Both the position numbers and the translations under genes were made by a program. A stretch of 64,000 nt of DNA from Sorghum bicolor (lineage: Eukaryota > Streptophyta > Magnoliopsida > Poales > Poaceae), in the NCBI RefSeq assembly GCF_000003195.3, contig NC_012870.2:6998501-7062500 (forward strand), read 5' to 3'. Under the pieces are notes generated by a model. The model was not told where the DNA came from. It saw only the letters and a list, made by a program, of their open reading frames with translations, and did no database searches. This document shows, in pieces, positions 39,081 through 50,500 of this stretch. Position 1 is the first letter of the stretch, and each line of letters starts with the position of its first letter.

Positions 39081-39796
39081 CGGCGAGCATGCATAGGTAG
39101 CAATATGTTACTCATATCAACTACAGCTCAATAGTAGGTGACTCACTTGTGTGTTTTTAATTAAGGAATTTATGTAGTTGGGGTAATGCATGAATGGGTA
39201 AATAAATAAGTAATGATGACGTTACATGTTAGCTATAAAAAATAATTCACACAAGTAAATAATGTTTTTAAATGTACGACTACATTAAATAATAATGTTC
39301 ATAGAATTGATGTATATACGAGTATCTATGTGAAACTATGTTGAACTTAGGTTGTGAAAAAAGATGCAATGGTAATTAGAGAAATGGAGTAGCAACAGAG
39401 AGGCGAAACTTTGGAATTTATGTTTCCTCGCTACTAGAGTGATGCATTCAATCAATAATAACCTTATACTTTTGCTCGAAAAATATGATATATTGACTGC
39501 ATGTATTACTGAGTAATCAACAACTACACCTATAGTTCAAATACGCACCTTTAGGTATTTCTTTATTCTTTAGAAGTCTATGTTGATTATACCATCTTAG
39601 TGTGTGTAGACACCGTAAATGTTATTTTGCATATAGAGTATCCTTCATCACCACTGAAAAGCATACATCACTTATATCATAATATCATACCATCTCACCA
39701 TGGATTAGCTAGTGTTCAACAATTCACTTATATCTAAAATAATTCACATATTCATTACATGTCTCATGATGTCTTAACAGTCAACAGCTAACTCAC
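39081..39796. repeat. Tandem repeat array, copy B, cut by the retrotransposon
   Basis: It follows copy A word for word with divergence ('tatacggcgagcatgcataggtag', 'ttcaatcaataataac', 'tcattacatgtctcatgatgtcttaaca'). It ends with the CTCAC target-site duplication (39792-39796) at the left LTR. Its natural continuation is at 52128. Confidence 0.65.
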
Positions 39797-40484
39797 TGTT
39801 GACACCGTTTTTGGGCACGTGTCTAGGATGGCAGGATAGGGTGGCAGTACGATGCGGGTTGCTGATGAGGATGGTTGCCGATGAGGGAGAGGTTGAATGT
39901 GACTAAGTCCACAGACAGTAATATGGTGCCGATGGCTGGATAAAAAGGTCTGCCGATGACTATGGCAAGAGGATTGCCGATGATGCAAAGGAGGAGTCCG
40001 GAAGCTGCCAGTTGTCATGTGGAGGAGTTTCGGTTTGTCACGAAGGATAGTTTTATTATTTCCTTAATTATTTGCATCGTTTTGTATACGGATTCCGTGT
40101 AATTTGGAATTCGAATTCTAATCGTGTCTGGTTGTAGCTCTTTGAGCAGGGTATAAATATAAACCCTAGGACCTTGTAATAATCAATCAAGAAATCAATC
40201 AAACACACGTTTTTACTCATATTCCAGCATCTACTTTTCGACGACTTCGTCATACTTTTTTCTTTTTATTACGAGTTCTTAGGAATTCGTCGACTTAAGC
40301 TCGGCGTGTTCTCGAGTTCCGCGTGAGTACCTCTTAGCCGTGACATCCGGGCGCATCGCTGTTGTCAGGACTAAAGTATTCGAGTTATCACCTTTGCCGA
40401 TAGCAAGGTCAAATCGGCTGGCACGCCTTAACGTTTGAATCGGGTATTAGCCCTTTGTGTTTGCAGATCAGTTTTACATCAACA
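39797..40484 (+). repeat. 5' LTR (688 bp)
   Basis: TG...CA ends within the inverted termini TGTTGA/TCAACA. A TATA box, TATAAATA, lies at 40152-40159. It contains six GCCGAT/ATCGGC words. Differences from the 3' LTR occur in 'ggatagggtgg', 'ccacagacag' and 'ttttacatc'. Confidence 0.95.
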
Positions 40485-40491
40485 CATCTTT

Positions 40492-40509
40492 TGGCACGCC
40501 CAGTGGGAC
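40492..40509 (+). other. Putative tRNA primer-binding site
   Basis: TGGCACGCCCAGTGGGAC starts 7 nt after the 5' LTR. The leading TGG would pair with a tRNA CCA end. The tRNA species is not assigned. Confidence 0.6.
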
Positions 40510-40530
40510 CGATTCAAGATCAAGATCAAC

Positions 40531-43500
40531 ATGTCGATCTCTGACCTCGATCAAGAGAACGTCATCCCCGTGACGGAGGCCAACCTCAAGGATGAGCAAA
40601 AGCAAGCTATTGCCCAAGCCATGGAAAAGTTCAAGCAGCAATGCCTGAGGTCTTTCAGCATAAACAGGAGCGGCGAAGTGGTCCAGAAAGATACACTGCC
40701 GGCACCACGGCAGGTCACCTTTGACGCCAATCCTGGCAAGCTTCAAGATATGGTTGACAATGCCATCAATCGAGCGTTGATTAACCAAGCTGGTGTACTG
40801 TCTAATACGGTTTTCAACGCCGTGGCAAGAACTTTCAAGGAAGGACAAATCCCGCCAGATTATGTGGGGCCCTCCCATCATCAGCCAACGGCACCAGAGG
40901 TCACGGCTCCATCGGCTGCCTTGACGAATGCAAGTGCACAGTCTGCCGTCCCTCCAAGTACATTGGGGACTACTGGTGCACTATCTATGCCGATGGCAAC
41001 CAACCCACAAATTTCAGTTGGGCAGCATAAACTGACAACAGATATGTTGGCATCGGCAATGTCAGGGTTGACTCTTCCTCCCAACTGGTGGGGTTATGGT
41101 ATGCCTCCAGAGTTGACGCCGGGAACATCACAAATAACTGACATGAGGGGCAAAACTCCTATGACATCGGCACCTCCCAATGCGCCGGTGAACCAGAGTC
41201 CTCGGTATACCACAACTACTACTGCAAGGCCTCACACTGGGAATCCTCAAGATTCAATGTTTCAGATGCCCAACGCATCGGCAGAGTCAATGCTGATGCA
41301 ACAGAGGCCTATGGCCCAGTCGGGGTATGTCAATTCAACGACGGTACCCAATTACCAATCATCGGCAGCACCTATGCCGATGAACGCTAATAATGGATGG
41401 CTTGGACAGCAAGCCTTTCCACAATCGCCCCAGCAGGGTTATCAGACTACAGGGTTCCAGCAAGGGCAGGTCTATCCCGGGTTCCAAGGTCAGGGGATTC
41501 CCAACCAGCCAATAAATTTTGGACAGCAACTCGGAGGACAGCCAATCGGTGGACAGCAGTTTGGTGGTCCGCAGATTGGAGGACAGGTGACCAATACAAT
41601 GTTCCATGCAGGTCACGTCCCGAACAGACACGTGGAGGTTCGCCACCAAGTGCCAGATCCGCAGCCGCCTCATCGGCAAGATGCCGATGCGTATTGGGCC
41701 GATAAGATTGCTGAAGTAATGAGGGAACAATTTGGGATAAAACCCAAAGTCAACACTTATTCTTATCGGACACCGTATCCTCCAGCGTATGATTTGATCC
41801 CGCTTCCACATCGGTACAAGGTACCGGATTTTACAAAGTTTTCCGGACAGGACGACACGTCAACCATGGAGCATGTCAACAGGTTCATTATTCAATGTGG
41901 AGAGGCTGGTAACAGGGACGAATTGAGGGTTCGTCTATTTTCATCATCATTGTCTGGATCGGCCTTTACTTGGTTCATATCATTACCTCCCGACTCAGTA
42001 ATTACTTGGGCCGATCTAGAGAAGCAATTCCACAAATACTTCTTCTCGGGGGTTCATGAGAAGAAGATCACCGACTTGGTCAAGTTGAGGCAACGTAATG
42101 ATGAGTCGGTTGAGGGATTTGTGCAGAGGATACGAGAGGTCAAGAATAAATGCTATAGCCTGGTTCTGGATGATCGGCAGCTAGCCGATTTGGCTTTCCA
42201 GGGTTTGTTGCCACATATCAGGGATAAGTATGCCTCTCAGGAGTTCGAAAGTTTAAGTCATTTGGTGCAGAGGATATCTGATCAAGACATCAAGCCTTTC
42301 GAGCCTAAGAGGGCATGGAATAAGAAAGTGTCATTTGTTGATGAAGCAACAAGCTCAGATTCCGATGAGGAACCAGTAATCGGTTTGGCAGAGTGGGTAA
42401 AAAACAAGAAGCCGATGTCTTGTCCTTTTGGGCAGAAGGAACCAGAGAAGTTTGCCTTTGACACCGCCAAGGCCGATAGGATATTTGACTTTCTACTTCA
42501 GGAAGGTCAAATCAAACTGTCACCTAACCACGTGATCCCATCGGCAGAAGAGTTGAAGAGGATGAGATATTGCAAGTGGCATAATGCAACTTCACATGAC
42601 ACCAACGAGTGCAAAGTATTCAGACAGCAGCTGCAATCGGCTATAGAGTCAGGGAGAATCAAGTTTGACAGTTCCAAAGCCCAGAAGCCGATGAAGATAG
42701 ACCAACATCCTTTCCCGACAAACATGTTGGATGCTAATGGGAAGGCTAAGGTCTTAACGTCGGAGACAGCTGAGAAGAGTGCATCGGTAGATCCTCAGCA
42801 TCAAGTTACTACTGCCGATGCAAGAAGTAAGGGCTTGGTCCGGGAAGGAACTAGCTCAGGAAGGCTTCCTCGATCTGGTATCGTCATAACTCATAGGAGG
42901 CCTCGAGAAAAATGGCAACAACGGGAAGATCGGTATCGGCACCAGCAGGAAGATTATCAACGGGAAGAAGAAAGACGCCGACAGGAGTGGAATCGGCACA
43001 GGGATCATTGGAATTGCCCATTCTTCATCCATTGTTGGGAGGAAAATATCAAGCTTCCTACTGTCAGAGACTGCCCTGAATGCAACGGTTATGATCGGTA
43101 CGATAGGAACGATCGGCGTTATCATGATGATGAACGGCGAGCTAATGGGCCGATCAGAGGAAGGGTGTCAGTTCATGACCGGCTGGGGGGCAGATTCAGT
43201 GGGCACAACAGACTTAGTGACCGTGTCCAGTATTTTCCCAGGAACCAAGAGGAGCTCGAAGGAATGGCTGATGCGCGGGTTCCCGATGAATTCATATTTT
43301 GCAGGGATGCTAACACGCATCGCATGGAGTCAAGGGAGAACCGACGCCCGACGGCAAGGCAAAGGCCACTTCCTCTATGGTGCCCTCGAGGATTAACCAA
43401 GACACAGAAAAGGAGATTGCAACGAGAAAGGCAAGAGGAGCTAAACAAGGGAGAGAACTCTGGAAGTCGGCAGCCGTCAGACACTAAGAGGGAAGGTCCA

Positions 43501-44178
43501 TCGGCAGGCGTCAACATGGTCTTCATGTTGCCGATGGAGTTTCTTGCACCAGCCAGTGACGATGAGTTGGAATTTTCTGATCAGATAGCTCAGTTGGCTC
43601 TGGATCCGATGACGGCTATCTTTGAGAAACCTGCCGATGACGAGAGGCAGCATCTTAAAGCTTTATTCCTCAAAGGGAGGGTTGATGGGCCGCCAATGAC
43701 CAAGATCCTAGTTGATGGTGGAGCTGCTATTAATATTATGCCGTATGCAGTATATCGGAAGCTTGGGAAAGGGGATCAAGATTTGACCAAGACCGATATG
43801 ATGCTCAAAGACTTTGAAGGAAACGTGCCTCCAGTCAAGGGGGCGATATGTGCAGAGTTGACCATCGGCAGCAAAACCTTGCCGACAACTTTTTTCGTGA
43901 TCAGCGGAAAAGGTGCCTACAATTTATTATTGGGGAGATATTGGATTCATGCCAATTGTTGTGTCCCATCTACAATGCATCAGTGCTTGGTTCAGTGGGT
44001 AGGTGACAAGATTGAGATCGTCCCAGGAGATTCTTCTTATGTTATCGCATCGGTAGAAGCGGATACTTACGAAAGGACCAGGTGCATTTCAGGAGAAGCT
44101 TGGGAGAAAGATTTTCTCAAAGTTGCCGATTATGAGATTCCACCGATCCAAGCAGTCGGTTCTGACGACGGTTTTTAA
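40531..44178 (+). CDS. gag-pro: Retrotransposon Gag-protease polyprotein
   Basis: 1,215 aa from the ATG at 40531. An in-frame ATG at 40435 lies inside the LTR and is unlikely. The N-terminal third is Pro/Gln/Gly/Met-rich and disordered. The retrotransposon Gag domain lies at about 430-535 (FTKFSGQDDT...RLFSSSLSGSAFTWF). A zinc-knuckle-like CKWHNATSHDTNEC lies at about 680, and a highly basic Arg-rich region at about 790-960. The aspartic protease is near 1058, with ILVDGGAAINIMP, so the active site reads DGG rather than D-S/T-G. Its TAA stop shares one base with the pol ATG. It forms the virus-like particle of the element. Confidence 0.95.
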   Translation: MSISDLDQENVIPVTEANLKDEQKQAIAQAMEKFKQQCLRSFSINRSGEVVQKDTLPAPRQVTFDANPGKLQDMVDNAINRALINQAGVLSNTVFNAVARTFKEGQIPPDYVGPSHHQPTAPEVTAPSAALTNASAQSAVPPSTLGTTGALSMPMATNPQISVGQHKLTTDMLASAMSGLTLPPNWWGYGMPPELTPGTSQITDMRGKTPMTSAPPNAPVNQSPRYTTTTTARPHTGNPQDSMFQMPNASAESMLMQQRPMAQSGYVNSTTVPNYQSSAAPMPMNANNGWLGQQAFPQSPQQGYQTTGFQQGQVYPGFQGQGIPNQPINFGQQLGGQPIGGQQFGGPQIGGQVTNTMFHAGHVPNRHVEVRHQVPDPQPPHRQDADAYWADKIAEVMREQFGIKPKVNTYSYRTPYPPAYDLIPLPHRYKVPDFTKFSGQDDTSTMEHVNRFIIQCGEAGNRDELRVRLFSSSLSGSAFTWFISLPPDSVITWADLEKQFHKYFFSGVHEKKITDLVKLRQRNDESVEGFVQRIREVKNKCYSLVLDDRQLADLAFQGLLPHIRDKYASQEFESLSHLVQRISDQDIKPFEPKRAWNKKVSFVDEATSSDSDEEPVIGLAEWVKNKKPMSCPFGQKEPEKFAFDTAKADRIFDFLLQEGQIKLSPNHVIPSAEELKRMRYCKWHNATSHDTNECKVFRQQLQSAIESGRIKFDSSKAQKPMKIDQHPFPTNMLDANGKAKVLTSETAEKSASVDPQHQVTTADARSKGLVREGTSSGRLPRSGIVITHRRPREKWQQREDRYRHQQEDYQREEERRRQEWNRHRDHWNCPFFIHCWEENIKLPTVRDCPECNGYDRYDRNDRRYHDDERRANGPIRGRVSVHDRLGGRFSGHNRLSDRVQYFPRNQEELEGMADARVPDEFIFCRDANTHRMESRENRRPTARQRPLPLWCPRGLTKTQKRRLQRERQEELNKGENSGSRQPSDTKREGPSAGVNMVFMLPMEFLAPASDDELEFSDQIAQLALDPMTAIFEKPADDERQHLKALFLKGRVDGPPMTKILVDGGAAINIMPYAVYRKLGKGDQDLTKTDMMLKDFEGNVPPVKGAICAELTIGSKTLPTTFFVISGKGAYNLLLGRYWIHANCCVPSTMHQCLVQWVGDKIEIVPGDSSYVIASVEADTYERTRCISGEAWEKDFLKVADYEIPPIQAVGSDDGF

Positions 44179-47100
44179 TGGATAGATTCGCCGATGATGG
44201 AAAATTAGGCCAGGGATTCACATCGGCCGATGATTTGGTAGAAGTAGATATTGGTAGTGGTGATAAGCCTAGGCCTACTTTTATTAGTGCTAAATTAGAT
44301 CCTGAGAGTAAGCGACAATTGATTAGTTTGTTAAAGGAATATAAAGATTGCTTTGCTTGGGATTATACAGAGATGCCTGGTTTAGACCGATCAATTGTCG
44401 AACATCGGTTACCCATCAAGTCTGGATTTCGGCCACATCAGCAACCAGCCCGCCGATGTAATCCTAACATTCTACCTGATATTAAGGCCGAAATCACTAA
44501 ACTTATTGAAGCTAAGTTTATTCGGCAGTGTCGGTATGCCGAATGGATTTCCAATGTTGTTCCGGTTTACAAGAAGAACGGGAAGCTTCGGGTGTGCATT
44601 GATTTCAGGAATCTCAATAAAGCTACACCGATGGATGGATACCCAATGCCTGTCGCCGATCTACTGGTTGATGCTGCGGCTGGCCATCGGGTCATCAGCT
44701 TCATGGATGGTAATGCAGGTTACAATCAAATATTCATGGCAGAGGAGGATATTCCAAAAACCGCATTCAGGTGTCCTGGTCATGTTGGACTATTTGAATG
44801 GATAGTCATGACTTTTGGGTTAAAGAATGCTGGTGCTACTTATCAAAGGGCTATGAATTTTATATTTCATGAGTTCATCGGCAAGCTCGTAGAGATTTAT
44901 ATTGATGATGTGGTGGTTAAGTCTGGAGATTTCTCAAAGCATCTTGCCGATTTACGAAAAGTGTTGGAGTGCACAAGGAAGCATGGATTGAAGATGATTC
45001 CCAACAAGTGTGCATTTGGCGTATCGGCAGGGCAGTTTCTTGGTTTCATGGTACATCAGAGGGGTATTGAAATTAGTCGAAGATCTATTGATGCCATCAA
45101 TAAAATAGTGGCCCCTACCAATAAAACCGAGCTCCAATCCTTGATCGGCAAGGTGAATTTTATCAGAAGATTTATATCGAATTTATCTGGGAGGATTCGT
45201 GCTTTCAGTCCTCTTCTTAAATTGAAAGCCGATCAAGAGTTTGTTTGGGGAGAAGAACAGCAGCTGGCTCTGGATGAAATCAAGAAGTATCTAGTAAATC
45301 CTCCAGTTTTAGTTCCACCTCAACAAGGGAAGCCCTTCAAATTGTATTTATCTACCGATGGATCGGTTATCGGTTCAGCTTTAGTTCAAGAATTTGAAGG
45401 GAAAGAGAGGGTAATTTATTATTTGAGTAGGAGGTTGATTGATGCTGAAACCAGGTATTCGGCCATTGAGAAACTGTGCTTATGCTTATATTTTTCATGT
45501 ATCAAGCTGAGACATTCCCTGTTATCGGCCGAATGTGCTGTTGTTTGCAAAGATGACGTGGTCCGATACATGCTATCTATGCCGATTATGAGTGGTAGGA
45601 TCGGTAAATGGATTTTAGCGCTGTCGGAGTTCGATTTGCGTTACGAATCGGTTAAGGCAGTCAAGGGGCAGATTATGGCCGATTTTGTGACTCAGCATTG
45701 CGGTCTAGTGGAAACCTTGGAAATTGCACCCTGGACGCTCTTCTTTGATGGATCTACCTGTGACCGGGGGGCAGGAATCGGCATTGTATTAGTTTCTCCT
45801 AAGGGGAGGAAGTATGAGTTTTCCTTGCCGATTGTTGCTACATCAACAAATAATCAGGCTGAGTATCAAGCTCTGATCAAGGGATTGGAGTTGTTAAGAG
45901 AAGTTCGTGCTGATGCTGTTGAAATATTCGGGGATTCTATGTTGGTTATAAATCAATTGGCCGGAAGCTATGAATGCCGAAGTGAAGTTCTCATAACCTA
46001 TTTCGAGAGAAGTATGCAACTGTTAAAGGAATTCAAGGACTTCCGATTGGAGCATGTTCCCCGATTGCATAATGAAGACGCTAATCGGTTAGCTCAGCAT
46101 GCCTCGGGATATCAGCCAATGATTAATGCGACATCGGCAGTCGGTGCCGGTGATTGGAGGAAAGAAATTATTGATTATCTAAAAGATCCATCCAAAAAAG
46201 TTGAAAGACGGGTTCGATTTCAGGCAACCAAGTATGTGCTCCTTGAAAATGAATTATATTATCGAACTATCGACGGAATTCTTCTCCGATGCTTGGGTGA
46301 TGATGAAGCCAGAAGTTTGATGGGGGAAATCCATGAAGGAGTGTGTGGAGCGCATCAGTCAGCTTTTAAGATGAAGTGGATGATTCGAAGGAATGGATAT
46401 TTTTGGCCAACCATACTTGAAGATTGTTTTAAATATTTCAAGGGATGTCAAGGTTGTCAAAAGTTCGGTAATATCCAGAGAGCACCCGCATCGGCTATGA
46501 ATCCTATAATAAAACCTTGGCCGTTCCGGGGATGGGCCATCGATCTGATCGGCCAGATTTATCCACCATCTAGCAAAGGGCATAAGTTCATTCTAGTTGC
46601 CACTGACTATTTCACTAAGTGGGTCGAAGCTATTCCTTTGAAGAAAGTCACATCGGCCAATATGGTTGATTTTGTGAAGGAGCATATTATTTACCGATTT
46701 GGGATTCCCCAGACGATTACTACCGATCAGGGCACCATGTTCACGTCGGGGGAGTTCGATGAATTCGCAATCGGTATGGGAATTAAAGTGTTGAATTCTT
46801 CTCCTTATTATGCTCAAGCCAATGGGCAGGCCGAAGCGTCTAACAAAGGAATTATCAAGCTTATTAAACGAAAGATTGAAGAAAATCCTAGGCGGTGGCA
46901 TACATCATTAAATGAAGCATTGTGGTCTTATCGGATGGCTTGTCATGGATCGACCAAGGTATCACCCTATCAATTGGTGTATGGACATGATGCCGTGTTG
47001 CCTTGGGAAATTAAGGCTGGATCTAGGCGATTATCTCTTCAAGATCAATTAACTTCCGACAATTATGCCACTTTGATGACCGATGAATTGGATGATCTAG

Positions 47101-47411
47101 CAGGGCATCGGTTAAAAGCTTTAATGAGTATAGAAGAAAATAAGAAAAGAGTTGCTAGATGGTATGATAAGAAAGTGAAGGCTAAAGAGTTTGCCGATGG
47201 GGATTTGGTATGGAAATTAATTTTACCAGTTGGGACCAAGAGCTCGAAGTTTGGAAAGTGGTCTCCTAATTGGGAGGGTCCTTATCGGATAAGTCGATCG
47301 GCTCCTGGTAATGCCTACATTCTAGAAACCCTCGAAGGAATTGAATTTCCCAGAGCATTAAACGGCAAATATTTAAAGAAGTACTACCCCAGTATATGGG
47401 TCGATGCATAA
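44178..47411 (+). CDS. pol: Retrotransposon Pol polyprotein (RT, gypsy RNase H, archaeal-type RNase H, integrase)
   Basis: 1,077 aa in the -1 frame relative to gag, starting at the ATG of a TAATG overlap. Reverse transcriptase spans about 90-300 with the catalytic YIDD near 240. The gypsy RNase H (about 385-490) includes YLSTDGSVIGSAL. A second, archaeal-type RNase H starts near 520 (LFFDGSTCDRGAGIGIVL; acidic residues in FDG, QAEY, FGDS and NEDAN all present). Integrase follows: an HHCC zinc finger near 712-750 (H...H...CQGC) and a DDE core, with Asp in AIDLIG, Asp in TTDQGT and Glu in QAEASNK. No internal stop or frameshift was found. Confidence 0.96.
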   Translation: MDRFADDGKLGQGFTSADDLVEVDIGSGDKPRPTFISAKLDPESKRQLISLLKEYKDCFAWDYTEMPGLDRSIVEHRLPIKSGFRPHQQPARRCNPNILPDIKAEITKLIEAKFIRQCRYAEWISNVVPVYKKNGKLRVCIDFRNLNKATPMDGYPMPVADLLVDAAAGHRVISFMDGNAGYNQIFMAEEDIPKTAFRCPGHVGLFEWIVMTFGLKNAGATYQRAMNFIFHEFIGKLVEIYIDDVVVKSGDFSKHLADLRKVLECTRKHGLKMIPNKCAFGVSAGQFLGFMVHQRGIEISRRSIDAINKIVAPTNKTELQSLIGKVNFIRRFISNLSGRIRAFSPLLKLKADQEFVWGEEQQLALDEIKKYLVNPPVLVPPQQGKPFKLYLSTDGSVIGSALVQEFEGKERVIYYLSRRLIDAETRYSAIEKLCLCLYFSCIKLRHSLLSAECAVVCKDDVVRYMLSMPIMSGRIGKWILALSEFDLRYESVKAVKGQIMADFVTQHCGLVETLEIAPWTLFFDGSTCDRGAGIGIVLVSPKGRKYEFSLPIVATSTNNQAEYQALIKGLELLREVRADAVEIFGDSMLVINQLAGSYECRSEVLITYFERSMQLLKEFKDFRLEHVPRLHNEDANRLAQHASGYQPMINATSAVGAGDWRKEIIDYLKDPSKKVERRVRFQATKYVLLENELYYRTIDGILLRCLGDDEARSLMGEIHEGVCGAHQSAFKMKWMIRRNGYFWPTILEDCFKYFKGCQGCQKFGNIQRAPASAMNPIIKPWPFRGWAIDLIGQIYPPSSKGHKFILVATDYFTKWVEAIPLKKVTSANMVDFVKEHIIYRFGIPQTITTDQGTMFTSGEFDEFAIGMGIKVLNSSPYYAQANGQAEASNKGIIKLIKRKIEENPRRWHTSLNEALWSYRMACHGSTKVSPYQLVYGHDAVLPWEIKAGSRRLSLQDQLTSDNYATLMTDELDDLAGHRLKALMSIEENKKRVARWYDKKVKAKEFADGDLVWKLILPVGTKSSKFGKWSPNWEGPYRISRSAPGNAYILETLEGIEFPRALNGKYLKKYYPSIWVDA

Positions 47412-47515
47412 AAGTTTAGGTGCCGATAACACTCCTATCGGCTGGAGCCAAATGCTTGGGGACAGAACTTGGTGTTTCAAAAGTTTAGGCGCCGATAACA
47501 GTCCTATCGGCTAGA

Positions 47516-50500
47516 CTAAAAGTTGAGGATAGCCGATATAGCACGTACCCGAATTTGGTTGGCTGCTTCTATCTCCTTGATGTCGTCATCGGCAGAACCT
47601 TCTATCGGCTTTAGCTTCTTCTTCAGTTGGAGTGCCTTGCGACCATGAACATTTCGCTCGTGCTCAAGAAGCCTGATGGTCTCTGGCAATTGGTTCTCTT
47701 CCTGTTGGGCTTGGGATAAGGCGTTCTCCACTTCCTTGAGTTCTGCCAACAGGGATTCTCTTCTTGCCGATAGATCGGATATCTTCTGCTTCAGCGCATC
47801 TCCTGAAGATTTCAGGATACCGATGTTCTTGTGCTTCTCATCGGTCAGGAGTTTCTCTTTCCTCATTTCATCGGAGAGTTGAGTTTGAGCGGCTCTATCG
47901 GCAAGACGCCGAGAAGCTCTCTGGTACTGCAGCTGGCGACTCTCCAGATGAGCGGCTTGGAACAGGATTTCTTCGACGTCGGCTGGGATTTGGCCTCTGA
48001 GAGTTCTGAACAGGGTCTTGGTAGGGTCGGAGTCATCGACCAAATGCGCTGTATCCTGGTGAAGGAGAACTGACAATTCTTCCAGCCTGGCCCTGGTCTC
48101 TGCCGATGTAATGCCAACTGTCTGGGAAGAACTTGCTTCTTCGCCTTCTTCTTCAGAGAGATCGATGGCGAAGGAAAACAGGCTATCAGGAGAATCTTGT
48201 TCCTGGGAGGGAAAGCAAGGTTAGCTCATATTCGGAGAATCGGCAAATGGTGCTGGCGGTAAACAGTGACTTACTTGCTTCAAGGCGATCTCTTGCCTTG
48301 GACTGGGAGGTGCTGACGGAGCTGCGGACTGACTGGCCAAAGATGCCGATGGAACTGCAGGTTGATCGGCTAAGGTTGCCGATGGGACGATATCGATTGA
48401 AAGAAGACAAGAAAGGTTATGAGACTAAATGAGAATGAGTTCATCGGCAACGGTATTGTTAAAGTGTGTTACCTGGAGGGGGAACAACGGTTGTCTGAAT
48501 CGGGAGAGCCGCCGGTGATATAATTGGACCCACCGGACCAGTTGCTTGTTCACCCACATCAACTGATGTACTTTCTGTTTGAGGCTCTTCCTGCTGGGAT
48601 TCTTCCATCTGTGGTGCATCCTGCATTGGTTGGGGAGATGGCACTTGCTGTGTCTGGACTTCTGGAGAAGAAGGAGAAGATTCTACTGGGATTGGAGATA
48701 CCGGAGGAGGAGGGGGAGCTGCCACTTTTTGGCGTTTCGTTTCGGCCCTGGTGCTCTTGACACCCTTCCTCTTTGGCTGGCTGGACTGGGTGGCATCGGC
48801 ACCTTGAAGTGTGACCTTTGCCGATGCACTGGTTTGCTGCAATAACGAACAAGGGTTTGTAAGTATAAATAAAGCCGATATAAAGATAGTCAGCGTAAAA
48901 AAAATAGAGATTTGACAAATTGCCTTGAAAGCCCGCGCCAGAGTGGGAGCAGCTACCGTTGGTGATGTCTGGGTTCTCCTGGTAGTAACTTTCCTGAGGC
49001 GCGCACCCCGATGCACGATGGAAGCCAGAGTGGGAGCATTGTGGCCGATTGAGGAAATCGGGCCTGATGGAAACAAGTCGATCGGTTTGCCACTCCTGCT
49101 AACAATGGAGGAATATTGTCAACCTGCAAAAGGAATACAAGGGTAAGCTGCCGATAGAAGTAATAGTGAGAAAATGAAACGTTAGTTTGAGTTACTTACA
49201 GTGTCATCGGGAACTTCGTATTCGGGGTCAATCATGCCGCGGTATGAAAGTGCCGATCTGCAGAATAGATGCTCTTTCCATTCTGCCCACCATAACTTGT
49301 ATGCCTGAGTGATAAAAGCAGCCGGAACCCATTCTGACAGATTTACATCTACATCGGCATTTGGTGGTAGTTGGGCTACTCGGGTCCACTCAAGAAGATT
49401 GTTGATGGTTTCTCTGGGTTTTATCACATCGGCATAAGGAAGTGCAATCGGCAACTGGCCGAAAGCTAACTGGCGAGCTAATGCCGATGGATTGTAAAAT
49501 TCGTAAGTCTGGGGAGAAGTTTTCGTGCTACCGAAGAAATTCACTGGAATGGCTCTGGGAGTCACAATTGCTATCATCGCCTCATTGTCCCTGTCGAGAG
49601 CTTCATCAAATGGATTGAAGGTCAGAGGGAGCATGCTATCTGGGTCATCATAAGCCAGCCATGGTCGTTCATCTCTGGCCAGACCCTCATACAGAGTCTC
49701 GAAGAATCGGCCGATCTGATCCGGATTGTTCCCTGAACCGGGTAAGACTATAACGGCTTCGCCAAAGTTCAAGGGGGCACGCGTTGCCGATTCCTCTTCA
49801 CCCAACACATGATTTTCGGCTATATCTCTTGGGAAGTGCTGTGAGAACAAGTTGAAATCAAGGCGCTTATGCAGGTGCAGATTGAGCCACATATTAATAA
49901 ACCACCAGGGGCCTCCCAAGTTGCCGATGGATTGGCCAAGCAGGAGTTTCTGGGCTACCTGATGAAGAAGGTGGTAAACAACGCTGAGCAAATATCGGCC
50001 GAGAGGAAATTGGCCACCGTTAGCCAGTCTTTCTGCTGCCGATAGATAGACAGAAGTCGGTCCTGCCGATCGACCACAGAATACGAACTTGTCCAGCCAC
50101 ATGTTCAGAAAGGTGGTTTGCTCCTTTATGGTGACAGGCCCTCTCCCGCGGTACTTCTGGATGTACCCTGACCAACCGCCGATAGCGCGAGTCTCCACTT
50201 TGGCACTGGGGGCAGTATCAAAAAAGTGGGTGCTATCGGCAGAAGATATATCTAGCCCAGTGAGCATGGCTACATCGGCAAGGGTAGGAGAAGCAGGGCC
50301 GTGGCCAAAAACAAAAGCATTGAGAGTGTCTGACCAAAAGTAGGATGCAACTATCAGCAGTGATTCGTTCCTGTGCATATCGGCAATGGATAGCCTAATG
50401 CATTAGGCTAGCTTCCTCTCACCCCACTGGACTTCATAAGAATTGCTGACCCTCAAGAACCAGTCTTTCCACCCTACGGTAGGACTGGGCCAAGAGCGAA

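Noticed and set aside
40435..40530. Upstream in-frame start for gag at 40435
   Set aside because: It lies inside the 5' LTR and would translate across the primer-binding site. The ATG at 40531 is the natural start.
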